NCBI GenBank assembly: GCA_964016885.1
Contig: OZ024759.1
Location: 6,342,433-6,406,432, forward strand
Source of the DNA: Eledone cirrhosa
Lineage: Eukaryota; Mollusca; Cephalopoda; Octopoda; Eledonidae
Reading direction: 5' to 3'
DNA: 64,000 nucleotides
Of this stretch, positions 1 to 13,300 are shown in pieces; position 1 is the stretch's first letter, and each line of letters begins with the position of its first letter. The translations under genes and the position numbers were made by a program. The notes below the pieces were generated by a model, which was not told the origin of the DNA, did not search any database, and saw nothing but the letters and a program-made list of their open reading frames with translations.

Positions 1-297
1 AGCGTGTAGAGGAATGAAGGAAAGAGCGTAAAGGATAAAAATAAAAATAACAACACGAGTTACCTTGGGAGAGATTTAATTGCCCCTATATATTTCGGAT
101 TCATATCCATCAACTGGGGGTTATTTCGGGGGGGGGCGGGGAGGTTGTCTGTCAGAAAGGTGTGAAACGTGTCCTCTGCTGTTCGTTGTTTTGAATACAC
201 TGACATTAATGATTCACTCAATATGTATTGGTCATGGTGTAACAACACAATCCTTGTATTAATATCATGCTCTACTTCTCAAATTCTTTGCTCAATA
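1..297. other. no recognised feature
   Basis: AT-moderate sequence with a G run near 129-142. No conserved protein or RNA was recognised. Confidence 0.4.
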
Positions 298-630
298 TTA
301 CAGCTCACATCTACGTATCTTTAGCCAGCCTTCAGCAACGTTGTATCTCATAGTAAGTTTCTCAGGTGTTTTAATGATAGGGACCCCAGTCTTATCGTGT
401 TACAGCTCACACCTATGTAGGTTTAGCCGGCCTCCTACAAGGTTGTATCTCATAGGAGGTTTTTTGGGTGTTTTAATGACCCAAGTCCCATCATGTTGTT
501 GTTGATTTGGAGGTTTAGCTCGTCTCCTAGGAGTTGTAATCCTCTATCAATAAAACAGCCAAGATGCTTTCTATGTGATACAACCTTGTAGGAACTAAGC
601 CTATATAGGCATGAGCTTTGAAATTTAGTT
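298..630. repeat. degenerate ~102-bp tandem duplication with an inverted part-copy
   Basis: Segments starting ttacagctcac at 298 and 400 are diverged copies 102 bp apart (both with agctcacacctatg-like and ggttgtatctcata-like stretches). A third decayed piece follows near 502. Around 570-625 the block is found inverted (tacaaccttgtagga). The class is unknown. Confidence 0.6.
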
Positions 631-732
631 GAATATATATTGATAGTGGCCCTTGTCTTCACCCTGGTCAGTTTTATTACGGTCCTTAATAATCATCATC
701 ATCATTTAACATCTGCTTTCCCTGCCAGCAAA

Positions 733-1095
733 GGTTGGATGGGTCTACATAGACTAAAGCCAGTACTGAAAGGGGTTTACTGAGGGTTGGATGGGTCTAC
801 ATAGACTAAAGCCAGTACTGAAAGGGGTTTACTGAGGGTTGGATGGGTCTACATAGACTAAAGCCAGTACTGAAAGGGGTTTACTGAGGGTTGGATGGGT
901 CTACATAGACTAAAGCCAGTACTGAAAGGGGTTTACTGAGGGTTGGATGGGTCTACATAGACTAAAGCCAGTACTGAAAGGGGTTTACTGAGGGTTGGAT
1001 GGGTCTACATAGACTAAAGCCAGTACTGAAAGGGGTTTACTGAGGGTTGGATGGGTCTACATAGACTAAAGCCAGTACTGAAAGGGGTTTACTGA
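733..1095. repeat. 52-bp tandem repeat, 7 copies
   Basis: Units start at 733, 785, 837, 889, 941, 993 and 1045 and are nearly identical (ggttggatgggtctacatag at each start). The array follows directly on an (ATC)n-tract and tttaacatctgctttccctg, which resembles an RTE 3' end read on the minus strand. The array may be an expansion of LINE-tail sequence. Confidence 0.95.
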
Positions 1096-1122
1096 CATTC
1101 TTGACAGACCAAGGCTCTACAG

Positions 1123-1393
1123 CAGTAGTTCCTAACCTTTTCTCCACCATGCATGCCCCACCTCAACATCTAAAATATTGTTATGTCCCCCTTTCACATG
1201 AAAACAAATTGGTGTAGGTGGTGCCAGATGTTCAATAACAAATGGAGGAGGTGAGACAGGAGTTTCTGACAGTAATGCGTACCAAAGTTACCTTGGTGTA
1301 AACGTAATAAGGTAAAACCTGAGATTTGCTCTCATTAACATCATTTTCAAATGACCCCCCTGTGGAGTGTGTGCCCCACGGTGGGAATCACTG
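1123..1393. mobile_element. hAT-type MITE, 271 bp, with an exact 8-bp target duplication
   Basis: The ends are imperfect inverted repeats: CAGTAGTTCCTAACC at the left and, reverse-complemented, CAGTGATTCCCACC at the right. These resemble hAT termini. The element is flanked by CTCTACAG at 1115-1122 and 1394-1401, an exact 8-bp duplication as expected for hAT. It contains no coding capacity. Confidence 0.85.
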
Positions 1394-1401
1394 CTCTACA
1401 G

Positions 1402-1701
1402 CTTGCTTACATACAGTCAAAAGTTATATCAAGGGCAGAAAGTTGTCATGTCTTTTGACACAAACTGAAGGACCATCCTAACCCCTCATAAATCACTGTA
1501 AAACATTTAACAAAGAAAAAAATAAAATAACAGAAGAAAAAACTTTATTTTGTTTCGCTTTTGTTTTTGATATTTTTTTGTGAGTTTTTTTTTTATATCT
1601 GCAACGAATTTAGAATATATTTTTATAGAAATAAGGTTTGATGGTATAACTAAAACATTTATATAACAGCTGTGTTTGTAGGTATATACTTACATACATG
1701 T
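1402..1701. other. AT-rich spacer, nothing recognised
   Basis: T-rich and A-rich homopolymer runs around 1508-1600. No coding or RNA signal was seen. Confidence 0.4.
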
Positions 1702-1917
1702 ATCATCATCATTTTACGTCCGCTTTTCCCTGCTTGCAAGGGTAGGACGGGAACTGATTCTGGCTTGATTTCTACAGCTGGATGCCCTTCCTAACACCAA
1801 CCTCATTTAGAGTAAGTGCTGGGTGCTTGTTTTGCCATGGTGCCTACACGTCCACTTTACAGTGTGGGCTGGGTGCTTTTTTGCCGTGGCACCTCCACGA
1901 CCACTTTGCAGTGGAAT
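1702..1917 (-). mobile_element. RTE-like LINE 3' end
   Basis: Starts with catcatcatcattttacgtc, the inverse of the (GATGAT)n tail found after the long RTE copy at 39.4-43.0 kb, then carries the shared 3' UTR (ctggatgcccttcctaacac). Two 48-bp-like modules with tttacagtgtgggctgggtg follow. Confidence 0.8.
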
Positions 1918-2330
<413 letters not shown>

Positions 2331-3090
2331 ATGTTTAGAAAGCAGTGAGCAAAGTTTGAAAATTAAAATATAAAGCTTAGCTGTAATATTTGACTAAATA
2401 AACTGACCGAGGGGAAAACTATGGGTCTTAGCAGACATGGGAATCAAAGAAAAGGTATGGGTTCAACTCCCATGTCAGCTGTTACCCATCTTTTTACATT
2501 CAATGGGTTTATATGACCCATTATTAAGACTATGTTATGGTGAAGCCTTCTATTTCAATTTTCATACATACCATATATCGAGCACAGACAGTAGTTTATG
2601 TTAAGTGATATATGTAGCTATATATATACATTCATACATATATACAGATGTATATGCATTCATACAGTGAAATGCTTATTCTGAAAGATTTACACAACAT
2701 AGGGGGCCTCCATATGTCTGGTGAGACAATGGATATTCACCAACACATACAGATATTTATTTATGATACAAGGGGCTGTTGTTTTTGTTCTTTATTTCTC
2801 TTCCTTATATGGTGTATGGCAATTTGATTATAAATTTGACTAGTTTCATATTTAACATATATTTATTACATAATAAACAATTGTCCAATGTCACAGAAAC
2901 AAAATAAAAAAGAACGTAAAAAAAAAGATGTGTAGGAATGACTTCAGCATATAAATAGGTGGGGTGGGGGAAGCAATGACTATATATGGTATGGGCTTGA
3001 TAATTATTAAAGAAAATCTAAGTAACAGTGGGTATCATTGTCGCTAGAAACATTGCTATTGAAGAATTTTGATTTAAGTTCATGGTTTTA
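2331..3090. other. AT-rich spacer, no gene seen
   Basis: No protein was recognised. A B-box-like GGTTCAACTCC sits at 2460-2470 in a 5-bp-stem, 7-base-loop T-arm-like hairpin, but no full cloverleaf forms. Confidence 0.4.
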
Positions 3091-3097
3091 TGTGGAA

Positions 3098-3374
3098 ATA
3101 TGTATATATACATGTGTATGTATATATACATATATGTATATATACATGTATATGTATATATACATATATGTATATGTTTATATATATGTATATATACATG
3201 TATATGTACATATATGTATATGTTTATATATATGTATATATACATGTGTATGTATGTATATGTGTATGTATGTATATATACATATGTATATATACCTGTG
3301 TATGTATATATATATATGTATATACACATGTATGTATGTATATGTATATACACATGTGTATGTATGTGTGTGTA

Positions 3375-3430
<56 letters not shown>
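3098..3430. repeat. TATG/TATA compound microsatellite
   Basis: Variable tatgtatatatacatg units give open frames on both strands made only of Tyr, Ile, Met, Cys, Val and Thr. These are not genes. Confidence 0.95.
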
Positions 3431-3718
3431 AGTATGGCGCCATAGTGATATGTGATGTGTATTAGATATTTTAAAGCTGGCAGGCAGAGCCGATCACTTC
3501 CTCAAGTCTGAACCCAGCTGATTCTTCTAGAGAAGGTGGGGGGTGGGGGGTGGGGGGCTAGAGAGGAAGTGAGAAAGAGATATAGAAGAAGAATCGACCC
3601 CAGTACTCGACTGGTACTTTTTTTTTAATCGACTTTAGAAAGATGAAAGGTAAAGTTGACATTGGCAGGATTTGAAAAATGAGAGCCCAGAGTTGGAATA
3701 CTGGAAAGTGTCCTAACC

Positions 3719-3873
3719 CAGCAGTCGCCAACCTCTCCGACCTCACGGACCACTAAATTCATAATTCTAAATCCTGTGGACCACTAATATGAATTTTTTA
3801 AAAAAGATAAATACATTAAAATTTGTCTGCGGACCACCACAATTTTCTGTCGGACCAGTTGGCAACCGCTCTT
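3719..3873. mobile_element. probable short hAT-like MITE
   Basis: The left end CAGCAGTCGCCAACCTCTCC and, inverted, the right end AGCGGTTGCCAACTGGTCC resemble each other. GGACCACTAA inside pairs with the inverted GTGGTCC. The 8-bp duplication is unclear, so the class is tentative. Confidence 0.5.
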
Positions 3874-3886
3874 GTAACTAATGCTC

Positions 3887-4085
3887 TAATGACTCTGACA
3901 ATTCATCACAAAACACTTCATATTGCTCCAGTTTATTCAGCTGACAATGAGTACTAGTAGTAACTGGGGAGTTAACCCTGTGATAGACTGGCGTCATGTC
4001 CAGGGGAAAGTCTTGTACACTGATTCACCAAGGAAACTGAGGATAAGCACCGGCCTGTTGAGCCTCCAGACTTTAACTAATGTAT
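3887..4085 (+). mobile_element. SINE body (same family as 1918-2086), 5' truncated
   Basis: acaaaacacttcatattgct, then ccagtttattcagctg and ctgtgatagactggcgtcatgtccagg, match the body of the tRNA SINE family seen also at 5645-5888. It lies just beyond the 3' end of SNAPIN. Confidence 0.7.
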
Positions 4086-4198
4086 GTGAGTGTGTGTGTC
4101 TATGTGTGTGTTTATGTGTCTATGTGAGTGTGTCTATGTGTGTGTTTATGTGTCTATGTGAGTGTGTCTAGGTGTGTTTGCGTGTGTGTGTGTGTTTT

Positions 4199-4236
<38 letters not shown>
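4086..4236. repeat. (TG)n microsatellite
   Basis: TG dinucleotides with TATG interruptions, ending 21 bp from the SNAPIN stop codon. Confidence 0.95.
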
Positions 4237-4237
<1 letters not shown>

Positions 4238-4257
4238 CCATAGAATACAAGAGGAGT

Positions 4258-4350
4258 TTATTTAGGTTTTCCGGGAGACGGTGGATCGAGCAAAGCCTTC
4301 CTTCGGGCCGTTTCCTTGGAGACGTTGTTGTGGAGCTTGTTGAGTCGTTC
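4258..4350 (-). CDS. SNAPIN: SNAPIN coding exon 4 and stop
   Basis: After the acceptor ctctctatttccag, the exon reads [20 protein letters not shown] (20 residues) and ends [10 protein letters not shown] then TAA at 4260-4258. Human snapin has ERLRRLNHSVAKETARRRAM and also ends in a SPGK tail. The stop codon lies inside AAATAAA, which may double as a polyadenylation signal. About 20 bp further downstream on the minus strand a (CA)n tract begins, so the 3' UTR is short or repeat-rich. Confidence 0.95.
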   Translation of the reverse strand, partial: ERLNKLHNNVSKETARRKALLDPPSPGKPK

Positions 4351-7300
4351 CTGGAAATAGAGAGACATACGTAACAACTTGATGAGTGACAGGTAAACAA
4401 TCTACATTATTACATAACACATACATTGTCATCAACATTGTCATCACCATCACCACAAACACCACCACCACCACCATCAACACCACCACAAACAACACCA
4501 ACAACACCACCACCACCAACACCACCACCACAAACACCACCACCACCAACACCACCACCACCAACACCACCACCACCACCACCACCACCACCAACACCAC
4601 CACCACCACCACCACCACCAACAACACCACCACCAACATCAACACCAACACCACCACCAACACCACCACCACCACCAACACCACCACAAACACCACCACC
4701 ACCAACATCAACACCATCAACACCACCACCACCATCATCATCAACAACAACATCACCATCAACATCACCACCACCATCAACACCAATATCACCATCAACA
4801 CCACCATCATCAACAACAACATCAACACCACCACCATCATCAACAACAACATCAACACCACCAACATCATCAACAACAACATCAACACCACCAACATCAT
4901 CATCAACAACATCAACACCACCACCATCATCAACAACAACATCAACACCACCAACATCACCACCATCATCAACAACAACATCAACACCACCAACATCACC
5001 ATCATCATCATTTTGTGTCTGTCCTTGTTTTATACAATTTAACTCTTTGTCCCCCTATTGCCTCTGGTGTGACCTCCAAGAGGAGGAGGAGGAGGTGACA
5101 GAAGACTATCACGACTAACACCACCACCAACAGTAATACCCCCCCCCCACCACCACCACCACCAACAGTAATACCCCCCCACCACCACCACCACCAATAA
5201 ATCTATCTCAAGGCCTCAGATATTTCTATCCATTTGTCTGTCTTGTTCTTCTATTATAATCATTATGTTCCTGCTCTTTAATTAGTTCCAACTAATTATC
5301 TATCGGCCATTTTACTCGTTATTAAGAATTGCTAGATCAAAGACCATCCAATCACTTATTCAGAACAGATCACAGAAGATATTGATCTTGTAATTCAATA
5401 CATAGCAAAGATTGAATCCTAGTCATCTCTCACCCACAAACCCAGTATTGATCAGGTATTTAACAGTTGGCACCAAACGTTATGACCATTTCTGCTGACG
5501 TACTCATTAACCTCATTGATTCATTAAATATTGTAGAAAAAAACCCATAAATAAACCTATTCATCATCATCAGCATCATAATCCTTTTTCTGCTTGTCTT
5601 TCCCTGCTTGGAAAGGTTAGCAAGTATACCCAGTACACTCTGTAAATGTGGAGGTGCGTGGCCTAGAAGCAAGGGTGTTGAGTTTGATTCCTGTTGTGTT
5701 GTGTTCTTGAACAAAACACTTCAACTGAAAATGAGGTTTACCCCTGCGATGGACTGGCGTCCTGTCCAGGGGAAGTTTTGTACTCTCAGTCGCTTCACGC
5801 CACAGAAACCGGGATAAGCACCAGCCTGATGAGTCTCTGGGTTCGAAACAGACAAGTGGTTGGTGTTAGGAAGGGCATCCGGTCATAGAAATTCTTAGAT
5901 AGCTTACCTCTGATCCCACATCTTTTATGTACCCATAGTGTGCATTTGGGACATAAAATGGAATTTCTACCTACTCCTTTCCTACACACTGAGCATGGCC
6001 ATTTCCCAGAGGACTCTTGTGCCCTATTTTCCTTTCTACAAACTAGAACTTTAGTCTTAGACAAGTTAACTTTAAGGCCTTTTGATTCTAGGCCATGCTT
6101 CCATGTTTGGAATTTCTTCTCTTGTTCAGCCATAGATTCAACTATGAGAGTTAGATCATCTGCGTATAGAAGTTCCCATGGGCAGCCAGTCTTAAACCCT
6201 TCTGTTATAGCATGAAGGGTAATAATAAATAGGAGGGGCTAAGGACAGAGCCTTGATGAACACCAACTTTTACGCTAAATTCTTCACAATATTCATTGTT
6301 AACTCTAACCTTGCTGACTGTTTCATTATACATGGCTTGTATAGCTCTCACAAGCCATTCATCTACACCTAGTTTTCTAAGAGCCCACCAGATAATGGAG
6401 TGGGGGACTCTCTCAAAGGCCTTCTCCAGGTCTACAAAAGCTAAGTAGAGGGGTTTACTTTTAGCTAGGTACTTCTCCTATAGTTGTCGTACAAGGAAAA
6501 GGGCATCTGTGGTACTTTTGCCTGACACAAACCCAAACTGCATTTCATCTAGATCAATTCTCTCTCTGATTAGTTGTGCTATAACTCTTTCTGTGACCTT
6601 CATGACCTGGTCAACTAATTTAATGCCTCTATAGTTTCCCCTATCTAGAGCATCCCCTTTACCCTTGTAGCAGTTAATGATGATGCTGCTACACCAGTCA
6701 TTTGGTATGACCCCATTCTGTATTACTTGGTTTACTATCCAGGTGACCATAGTATGTCCCACCATTCCAGATGCTTTCAACATCTCAGCAACTATCTCCG
6801 AAGGCCCAGCTGCCTTGCCTGTCTTCATATCTTTGATTGCCTTACTTATTATACTACCTTTAACTCGCCCCTCTGGTCCCTCTATTGGATCAATTTGGGG
6901 CAGACTATCTTTTTCCCATTTATTCTCCTCATTTAGTAGTCTCTCGTAGTGACACTTCCAAGCTACCTTCTTATCAGTGAGGGCAAGTATAGCAGAAAAC
7001 ATTTTGCCAAGGTGCCTGCCACACTGGAATCAAACTCAAACACAATACCACATCACATGGTTGCAAATCCAAGCTTCTTTACCACACAGCTATGCCAGCA
7101 CCCACATTTGGCACAAAACAAAAACAAAAATAAAAATAAAATAAAGAATAATTTCTTTTTAAAAATTTAAAAAAATAAAATTAAAAGAAAAAGAAACCTC
7201 TCCATTTCCCAAATAACAATTTGAAATGTCAAACCTTGTAGTTATATCCAGTTTATTCAAACCAGTATAGTTTTTTTTTTAATAAAATAAAAATAATGAG

Positions 7301-10300
7301 ATGACATGCCATTTTTAAACAATCGTTAAATGCTTGAATAAACAAGTCTATAATGTGACACCTGTCAAAGATGTTTCACTTTCTACCTGACCTTTCATAA
7401 TGAGGTACGGGAGAGCTTTAAAGTCAACCTACCTGACTTTTATAATGAGATACAGGTGAGTCTTACAGAATCAATTTAAATATTTGATCAGTCTTTGAAT
7501 TGTCATTCTCAGGTGTAAATAAACAGCTTGTCTCTCTCTCTTCTTTGTATCAGCCTTTCTTAATTTATCTCTCTCTCTTCACTTCCTGTTTTGTTGTTAA
7601 ACACTCTGCCTGTCTATGTGACGATGTAACTATCTATCTATCTACCTTGCATTCAGTCATGAACGCTGCGTTCATAACTAGAAGTGGTGGAGAGGCGGTA
7701 AGAGTGTTAAGCTCGCAGTCACCTCCTCTCACCACCTCATTGAAAGACATCGAAAATGTCGTCAGTTTTGAAAACACGATGTCGGACGTTGATTGTAACA
7801 TCAACACTAACACAAACACCAATAACATGCAAAATATAAGCAACACCAACCAGAACAACAACAACAACAAAAATGACAACAAGAACAACAACAGCAACAA
7901 TGATAACAACAACACCACCAACAACAACAGCAACACGAACAACTCCATGAACAAGGAAAAGATTTCCTTTGCTCAAACCGTCCAAAAGACGGAACTGTTC
8001 ACATACCTTGACATTTCCAATGCTAGGGAAATGTTAAGCAATGCAAAACAGTACGTAACTTTTGGTGAGAGTGGTGCTTTCAGCATCACTTCTCCTCAAC
8101 AGTTACGCAGAGAAGCTGTTCTAAAAACAGTAATTTTTAGGACGGTTTCAAATGTGTCAAAAAAACCAGTTCAATTATCCCAAAACGATATTGAACTGGT
8201 TCTGAAGAATTCCATGAAGGATATTGCCTTCATCCAAAAAGGGAAACTTTTTGGAAGCATTTCGGTGTTGTTGAAAGACCAATTGACAGCACAAAAATAT
8301 TCTGTATCGCCAATTGTGCCCCCCCCCCCCCCCCCTTACACCTTTTTCCCCACATATATGGGAAAAAGAACACAAAAAATAAAAGTTTTGAACATTGCAC
8401 CAAATGTAAACGTCTGGTGGATTCTAACTGGCTTCATCGATTTCGACGAAGACACCATCATTTCGGTGGGAAAGTCCTCCAGAGGCACATTCAATGGTAC
8501 AAGCATGGAAGTTCTGGTCCAAATGAGGCCAAAATGGATAGCTAAAATACCCCAACGTGTGCCTCTGGATGGAATTTCACACATTTCTGTTGAGGGTAGG
8601 CAGCCTTCATGTTACCACTGTTTAAGCAGTGGTCACCTGAAGGCTTACTGTCCTCAGTTAACTACAAAAAAAAAAGAGGCACTACTGCCAACACCCAAAA
8701 CAACAACACAACCACCACCATCACCACAACAACACGCAAACACAACCAAAACAAGAACAACAAACCAACCTGCAAGCACAGTCCCACCCAGCTCCACTCC
8801 ACCTAAAACCACTGCAAAAACACCCACAAACACAACAGCTCCCCAAAACATACCCCTTCCAAATAACACAGACACCACAACGGACGAGGCCCCCACATCA
8901 TCACCAAGTGACGATGAGGGAGAGCCTCTCCGTTCGAAAAGAAAGAAGAAAAGACACCACAAGAACAAAAAAACAACAAACATCACTACAAACATACAAC
9001 CACCAACACAAACAACACAAACATTACAAACAAAAACCCCCCCGTCCCGAAAACAAAACCACGACATCACTCCAAACACAAACACCTACAACAAAACGAA
9101 AGCTCCCACAAGAACAACGGACAAAAACCACCGCAACACAACAAGAACATTACACATACATAAACAGTAAAAACAAAACTTTAATGGAGGTCATATCCAA
9201 CGACCCTTCGGTGAAAACCAAAGGGAAAACTTTTTCGAACTGTGTAGACAAACCTAATTTAAAGATGATTAGGGTCCCTACGGACACCTATAAGTCTTTA
9301 AAGGAAAACTTTCCTAAGGACGTGGGTAATCCTTGTGTTAAACCCATTAACCGCGTCCTTTTAAAAAGTTTCCCCACCCTCACCTCAGACACCCCCACCC
9401 CACCACCCACCCAGACAACCCCTCTAACACCCCCATGGAAACCATGCGGCCTGATCCCTGGGAGACGAAGAGGTGAGTGTTTTCTTCTCTTTTAACTTTT
9501 CAGAACCAACATGGCCAATATAAGAGTTGGATGTGTGAATGTACGCGGCCTGGGGATGCCCTGGAAACAGGGCAAACTCTTAAACGACGCACAGTATGGA
9601 TGTAGTAGTCATTTGCGAGTCCAGGATCCACAGCGAGCGACAGTTGGCCCCCATCTTCGATGACTTTGAGATCTACGCATCTCTCTGTCGGCCGAGGGGT
9701 GGGGGCGGGGTTGTCGTTTTGCTGCGGAAACACCTGGGCCTCGTAACACAGACGGCACATCTGGACCCGGAGGGTCGACTGGTGGTCCTAGACGTTGACG
9801 GTAGTGAAGGTGGAGCCTTCAGGCTGGTGGCCGCATATGCCCCATCCGGGACACCGCGGCCAGACTTCTTCAAATGTCTAGAGACTTTTCTGGGATCGTC
9901 CCGCTCCTTGCTTTTAGTGGGGGACTGGATGCACGTTGGGACTATGTGGGAGCATGTCCCGATAAAGGGGGGTGTAATAGCCTCAAGCAGTTAATCGGCC
10001 GATTTGACCTGGCCGATAGATATCGACTAGATTTTCCGATTGTGCCACTGTGGACGTGGACTAATCGCAGCGGAACATCTAGATCGTACCTAGATAGGGT
10101 TCTAGTTAGAAATAAGGATAGGGACATGTTAAGCTGTCCACAAATGTTCATGGTTGCCTATTCAGATCACAAACTAGTGACCTGCATGGTCAACCTTGAT
10201 AGAACCCATAGACAAGGACCCGGCTACTGGAAGGTGAACTTGTCGTTACCGACATGCAAAGCCTACAGTAAACGGATTAACACTTTAGTAAAACAGCACT

Positions 10301-13300
10301 TGACAGGGGCCATTGTCAACAACAGATGGTGGTACTCTCTCAAGAGGGCAGTTAGATTAGACTCGTTAGTTTTTAGTAAAGAATTAGCGTTAGATAGAAA
10401 TAGAACTGAGAAGGAACTGGTAGATAAAGTAGAAGAGGCAATTAGAAGTGGCAACGTAGCCAGCGTGCTAGCAATGAGAACGGCCTTGGACCAGTTCTTC
10501 GACGCAAAGCACGAGGGCTGCATTGTCAGAAGCAAAATACGTGCTCTGGGAAACGAGGGAGCCAAAGCTGTTAGCTGGGCCCGAGTGACGGAGGCAAAAA
10601 GTGGCAACAAGTCCACGATTCAGTCTTTGAAGGACCAAAACGGACGCGTGATACGTGAGCCGAAGCAGATGTGTGCGGCCTTTCAGTGGCACTTTGCTCA
10701 GCTGTTCGGGCAGGGTGGCGCGCCGGGAGGGATATGGATTTTGGTCCATACCTCGACGGCCTACCGCGACTCTCGGACAGCAAGGCGAAGTTCTGCGAAA
10801 AGCCAATTTCGGCCGCTGAGATAGGGGACGCGTTAGGCCAATGCGGCAAACGCAAATCTCCAGGTCTCGACGGTCTACCCTACGAATTTTACATAGCAAT
10901 GCCGGACTTATTCTCTGGTCCCCTGGAAGCGGTCTACTGCAACTGGCAACAAAACGGGAGAATTCCCAGTTATGTGACCGGGGGCGTAGTCACACTAGTC
11001 AGGAAGGACGAGAATAAGGGGGATGACATAGGCAACTTCCGGCCCATAACTCTGCTAAACACAGAGTTACAGATTTTGGCCAAGGTGTTGGCAAAGAGGC
11101 TGGCGCTTGTCGTCGAGAACCTGGTGGGAGAAGCGCAGACATGCGCAATCCCGACCAGGTCCATACACGACAACCTCCACCTCATGCGATACATCATAGA
11201 GAGGGTAGGGTGTAAACCCGGCTTCGGTGGGGCCCTGATCAACTTGGATCAGTCTAAGGCTTTCGATAGGGTTGACCATCGTTACCTGGATGCGGTGCTC
11301 GAGGCGGCACACTTTGGATCCGTGTTCAGGGGCTGGATTGCTACAATGCACAACAGCAACATCTGCTCAAAGGTTAAGGTGAATGGCTACCTCTTGGAGC
11401 CGTTCCATATCACACGATCCATCCGACAGGGATGCCCTCTCTCCTCCCTTCTGTACGTACTGACTCTCGAGCCACTACTGCGGAAGTTGGAGCTATTGCA
11501 GGGCATCCCTCTGTAACCGGGACTGCGGAAAGCGGCGTCGGCCTAGGCCGACGACATGACAGTAATGGTGTCGAGCGCCTCGCAAATCAAGCAAGTCGGC
11601 ACCTTACTGAACGAATACAAAAGGTTCACAGGAGCGAAGCTGAACCGGGACAAGTCCATCGGTTTGCAACTCGGATCGTGGAGAGGCAAACCGATGCCTT
11701 CCGATGGCGTCGTCGGACGCTGGAAGGAAGGACCAGTAAAGCTGCTCGGGGTCTGGTTTGGTCCGGACCTCCAGGTGGAGAAGAACTGGAACGAGGTGTT
11801 GGCCAAGGTGTTTGCACTCACCCAGAAGTGGGCCGAATGCAAACTATCCTTGAAAGGTCGAGCGGAGGTGGCGAACACTTTTATAGCGTCCGCCATCTAT
11901 TACTGCTTGACCGTCGTGCCTTGTCCAGCCAAAACGCTCGCCAAAATGGAGCGCGCGCTCTTCTAATTCCTTTGGAAGAGGCGGGCTCCTTTGGTGAGAA
12001 GATCCATCTGCTGCCAACACCCTTCCAGCGGAGGGCTGGGGATGCCGTGGCTGACGATGCGCAAACACGCGCTCAGGCTGCGGCATCTCTACGTATTCCT
12101 CACTGGACAACCGGTGTGGGCCCCGTTTGTGAGACGAGCCTTCCCACGACTCGTCTCGCTGACCGAGGAAAATGGGCGACTGGCACATCGAATGTACTCA
12201 GGCGCTTACAGCCCTCTGCCAGGCGGACCCGGCGATCAGTGGAGATGCCACTTCGTCATTCTATAGAGGGTTGATCCGCAGCAAGTGTGACGACGTGCTC
12301 GGTGAAACTCTAGGCGTAGAGGAAGACGAACTGGCCAGTCTGTTCGGTAGGACCTTCCGCCCGGGACCGATGGACAACTTCCAAAAGTCCCTGGCCTGGC
12401 AGTGCTACCGAGGAGCTCTACCAGTTTGAGACAAGCTCTACAGACATGGGCGCCCGGGCAGGGACCCTGCCATAAAGATCTGTCCAAGGTGTGTGCGAGA
12501 CGAAGAAACCGTCACGCACGCATTCATACACTGCCCGGGCGTCACCGACCTGTGGGGCTATGTAGAACGACTATTGTTGTGGGTGGGACCAATCCGGTTG
12601 ACCACCGAGTCCATTGTCATGATCAAACCGCCACCCTCCTTCAAAAACGAAGGAGAGGCGGTTTTCTTTTGTGTGATAGCTATGGTGAAAAGGTTGTATG
12701 GTGGACAAGGTTGAAAGGGCTGAGGTCAGACACCTTTCTCTCCGGCCAACAACTGATTCTTTTTTTCAAATACCACTTTGGAAGAAGAATCAGGATGGAG
12801 AGAGAAAGGTGCTGTACCCCAGCAAGTTTTATGAAAGGTGGGTGAAAGTGGCGAGAATGGCCCGAGTGAATGGGCCTTCTCTCTATATCAGCCTGTAGGT
12901 TGAGGAAAAAGAGGAGGAGAGGAAAGGAGCACAAACTCTTCGTACTCCTGGAGATGAGGGTTGCACATTTTTTTTCGGGGGTATGTGTTACCCATATGAA
13001 ATGTCTCCCCCTATTGGGGAAAAATCGACTAATTTTTAAATTGCATTTGTGATAATATTTTACACGTTTTTATTGTATGTAAATTTCCCCCTTTGTATTT
13101 GTCCCCTTCTTTTGTGCCCCTGTGGCTAATAAAGAAACATATCTATGTAACCATGTGACTATCTATCTATCTATACAATTTCAGGCCCATAACTCTGCTC
13201 AACACAGAGTTAAAGATTTTGGCCAAGGTGTTAGCAACGAGGCTGGCGCTTGTCGTCGAGAACCTGGTAGGGGAAGCGCAAATGTGTGCAATCCCGACCA

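Larger units (their letters stand above)
7646..13145 (+). mobile_element. Tx1-like LINE, copy 1, nearly full length but broken
   Basis: This is a two-ORF non-LTR retrotransposon. ORF1 has a CCHC zinc knuckle. ORF2 has an AP-type endonuclease, an RT of the L1/Tx1 group ([44 protein letters not shown]) and a C-terminal Cys/His finger. The 3' UTR (12899-13145) has AATAAA near its end. The element is bordered on the left by tatctatctatctac and on the right by ctatctatctatctata. The Tx1 clade contains target-specific families, some inserting into microsatellites, so (ATCT)n is a probable target. ORF2 has at least three frameshifts and several stops, so the copy is dead. It lies in SNAPIN intron 3, antisense to the gene. 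Confidence 0.85.

Noticed and set aside
2401..2481. Possible tRNA gene: T-arm-like hairpin with GGTTCAACTCC and a 6/7-pair acceptor-like stem
   Set aside because: D and anticodon arms do not fold and spacing is off. At best a decayed tRNA-derived repeat.
4262..5118. Frames of poly-Thr/Asn, poly-Pro/Thr and poly-Val/Leu
   Set aside because: Triplet microsatellite in SNAPIN intron 3. The only real coding part is exon 4 at 4350-4258, read in a different frame.
7500..7658. First 53 codons of the 556-codon frame
   Set aside because: They run through unrelated intronic sequence and the (ATCT)n target tract, so I start ORF1 at 7659.
9874..12274. Several overlapping long frames, including 280 codons at 11432-12274
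   Set aside because: Frame shadows of the broken Tx1-like ORF2; only the frames with RT/EN motifs were kept.
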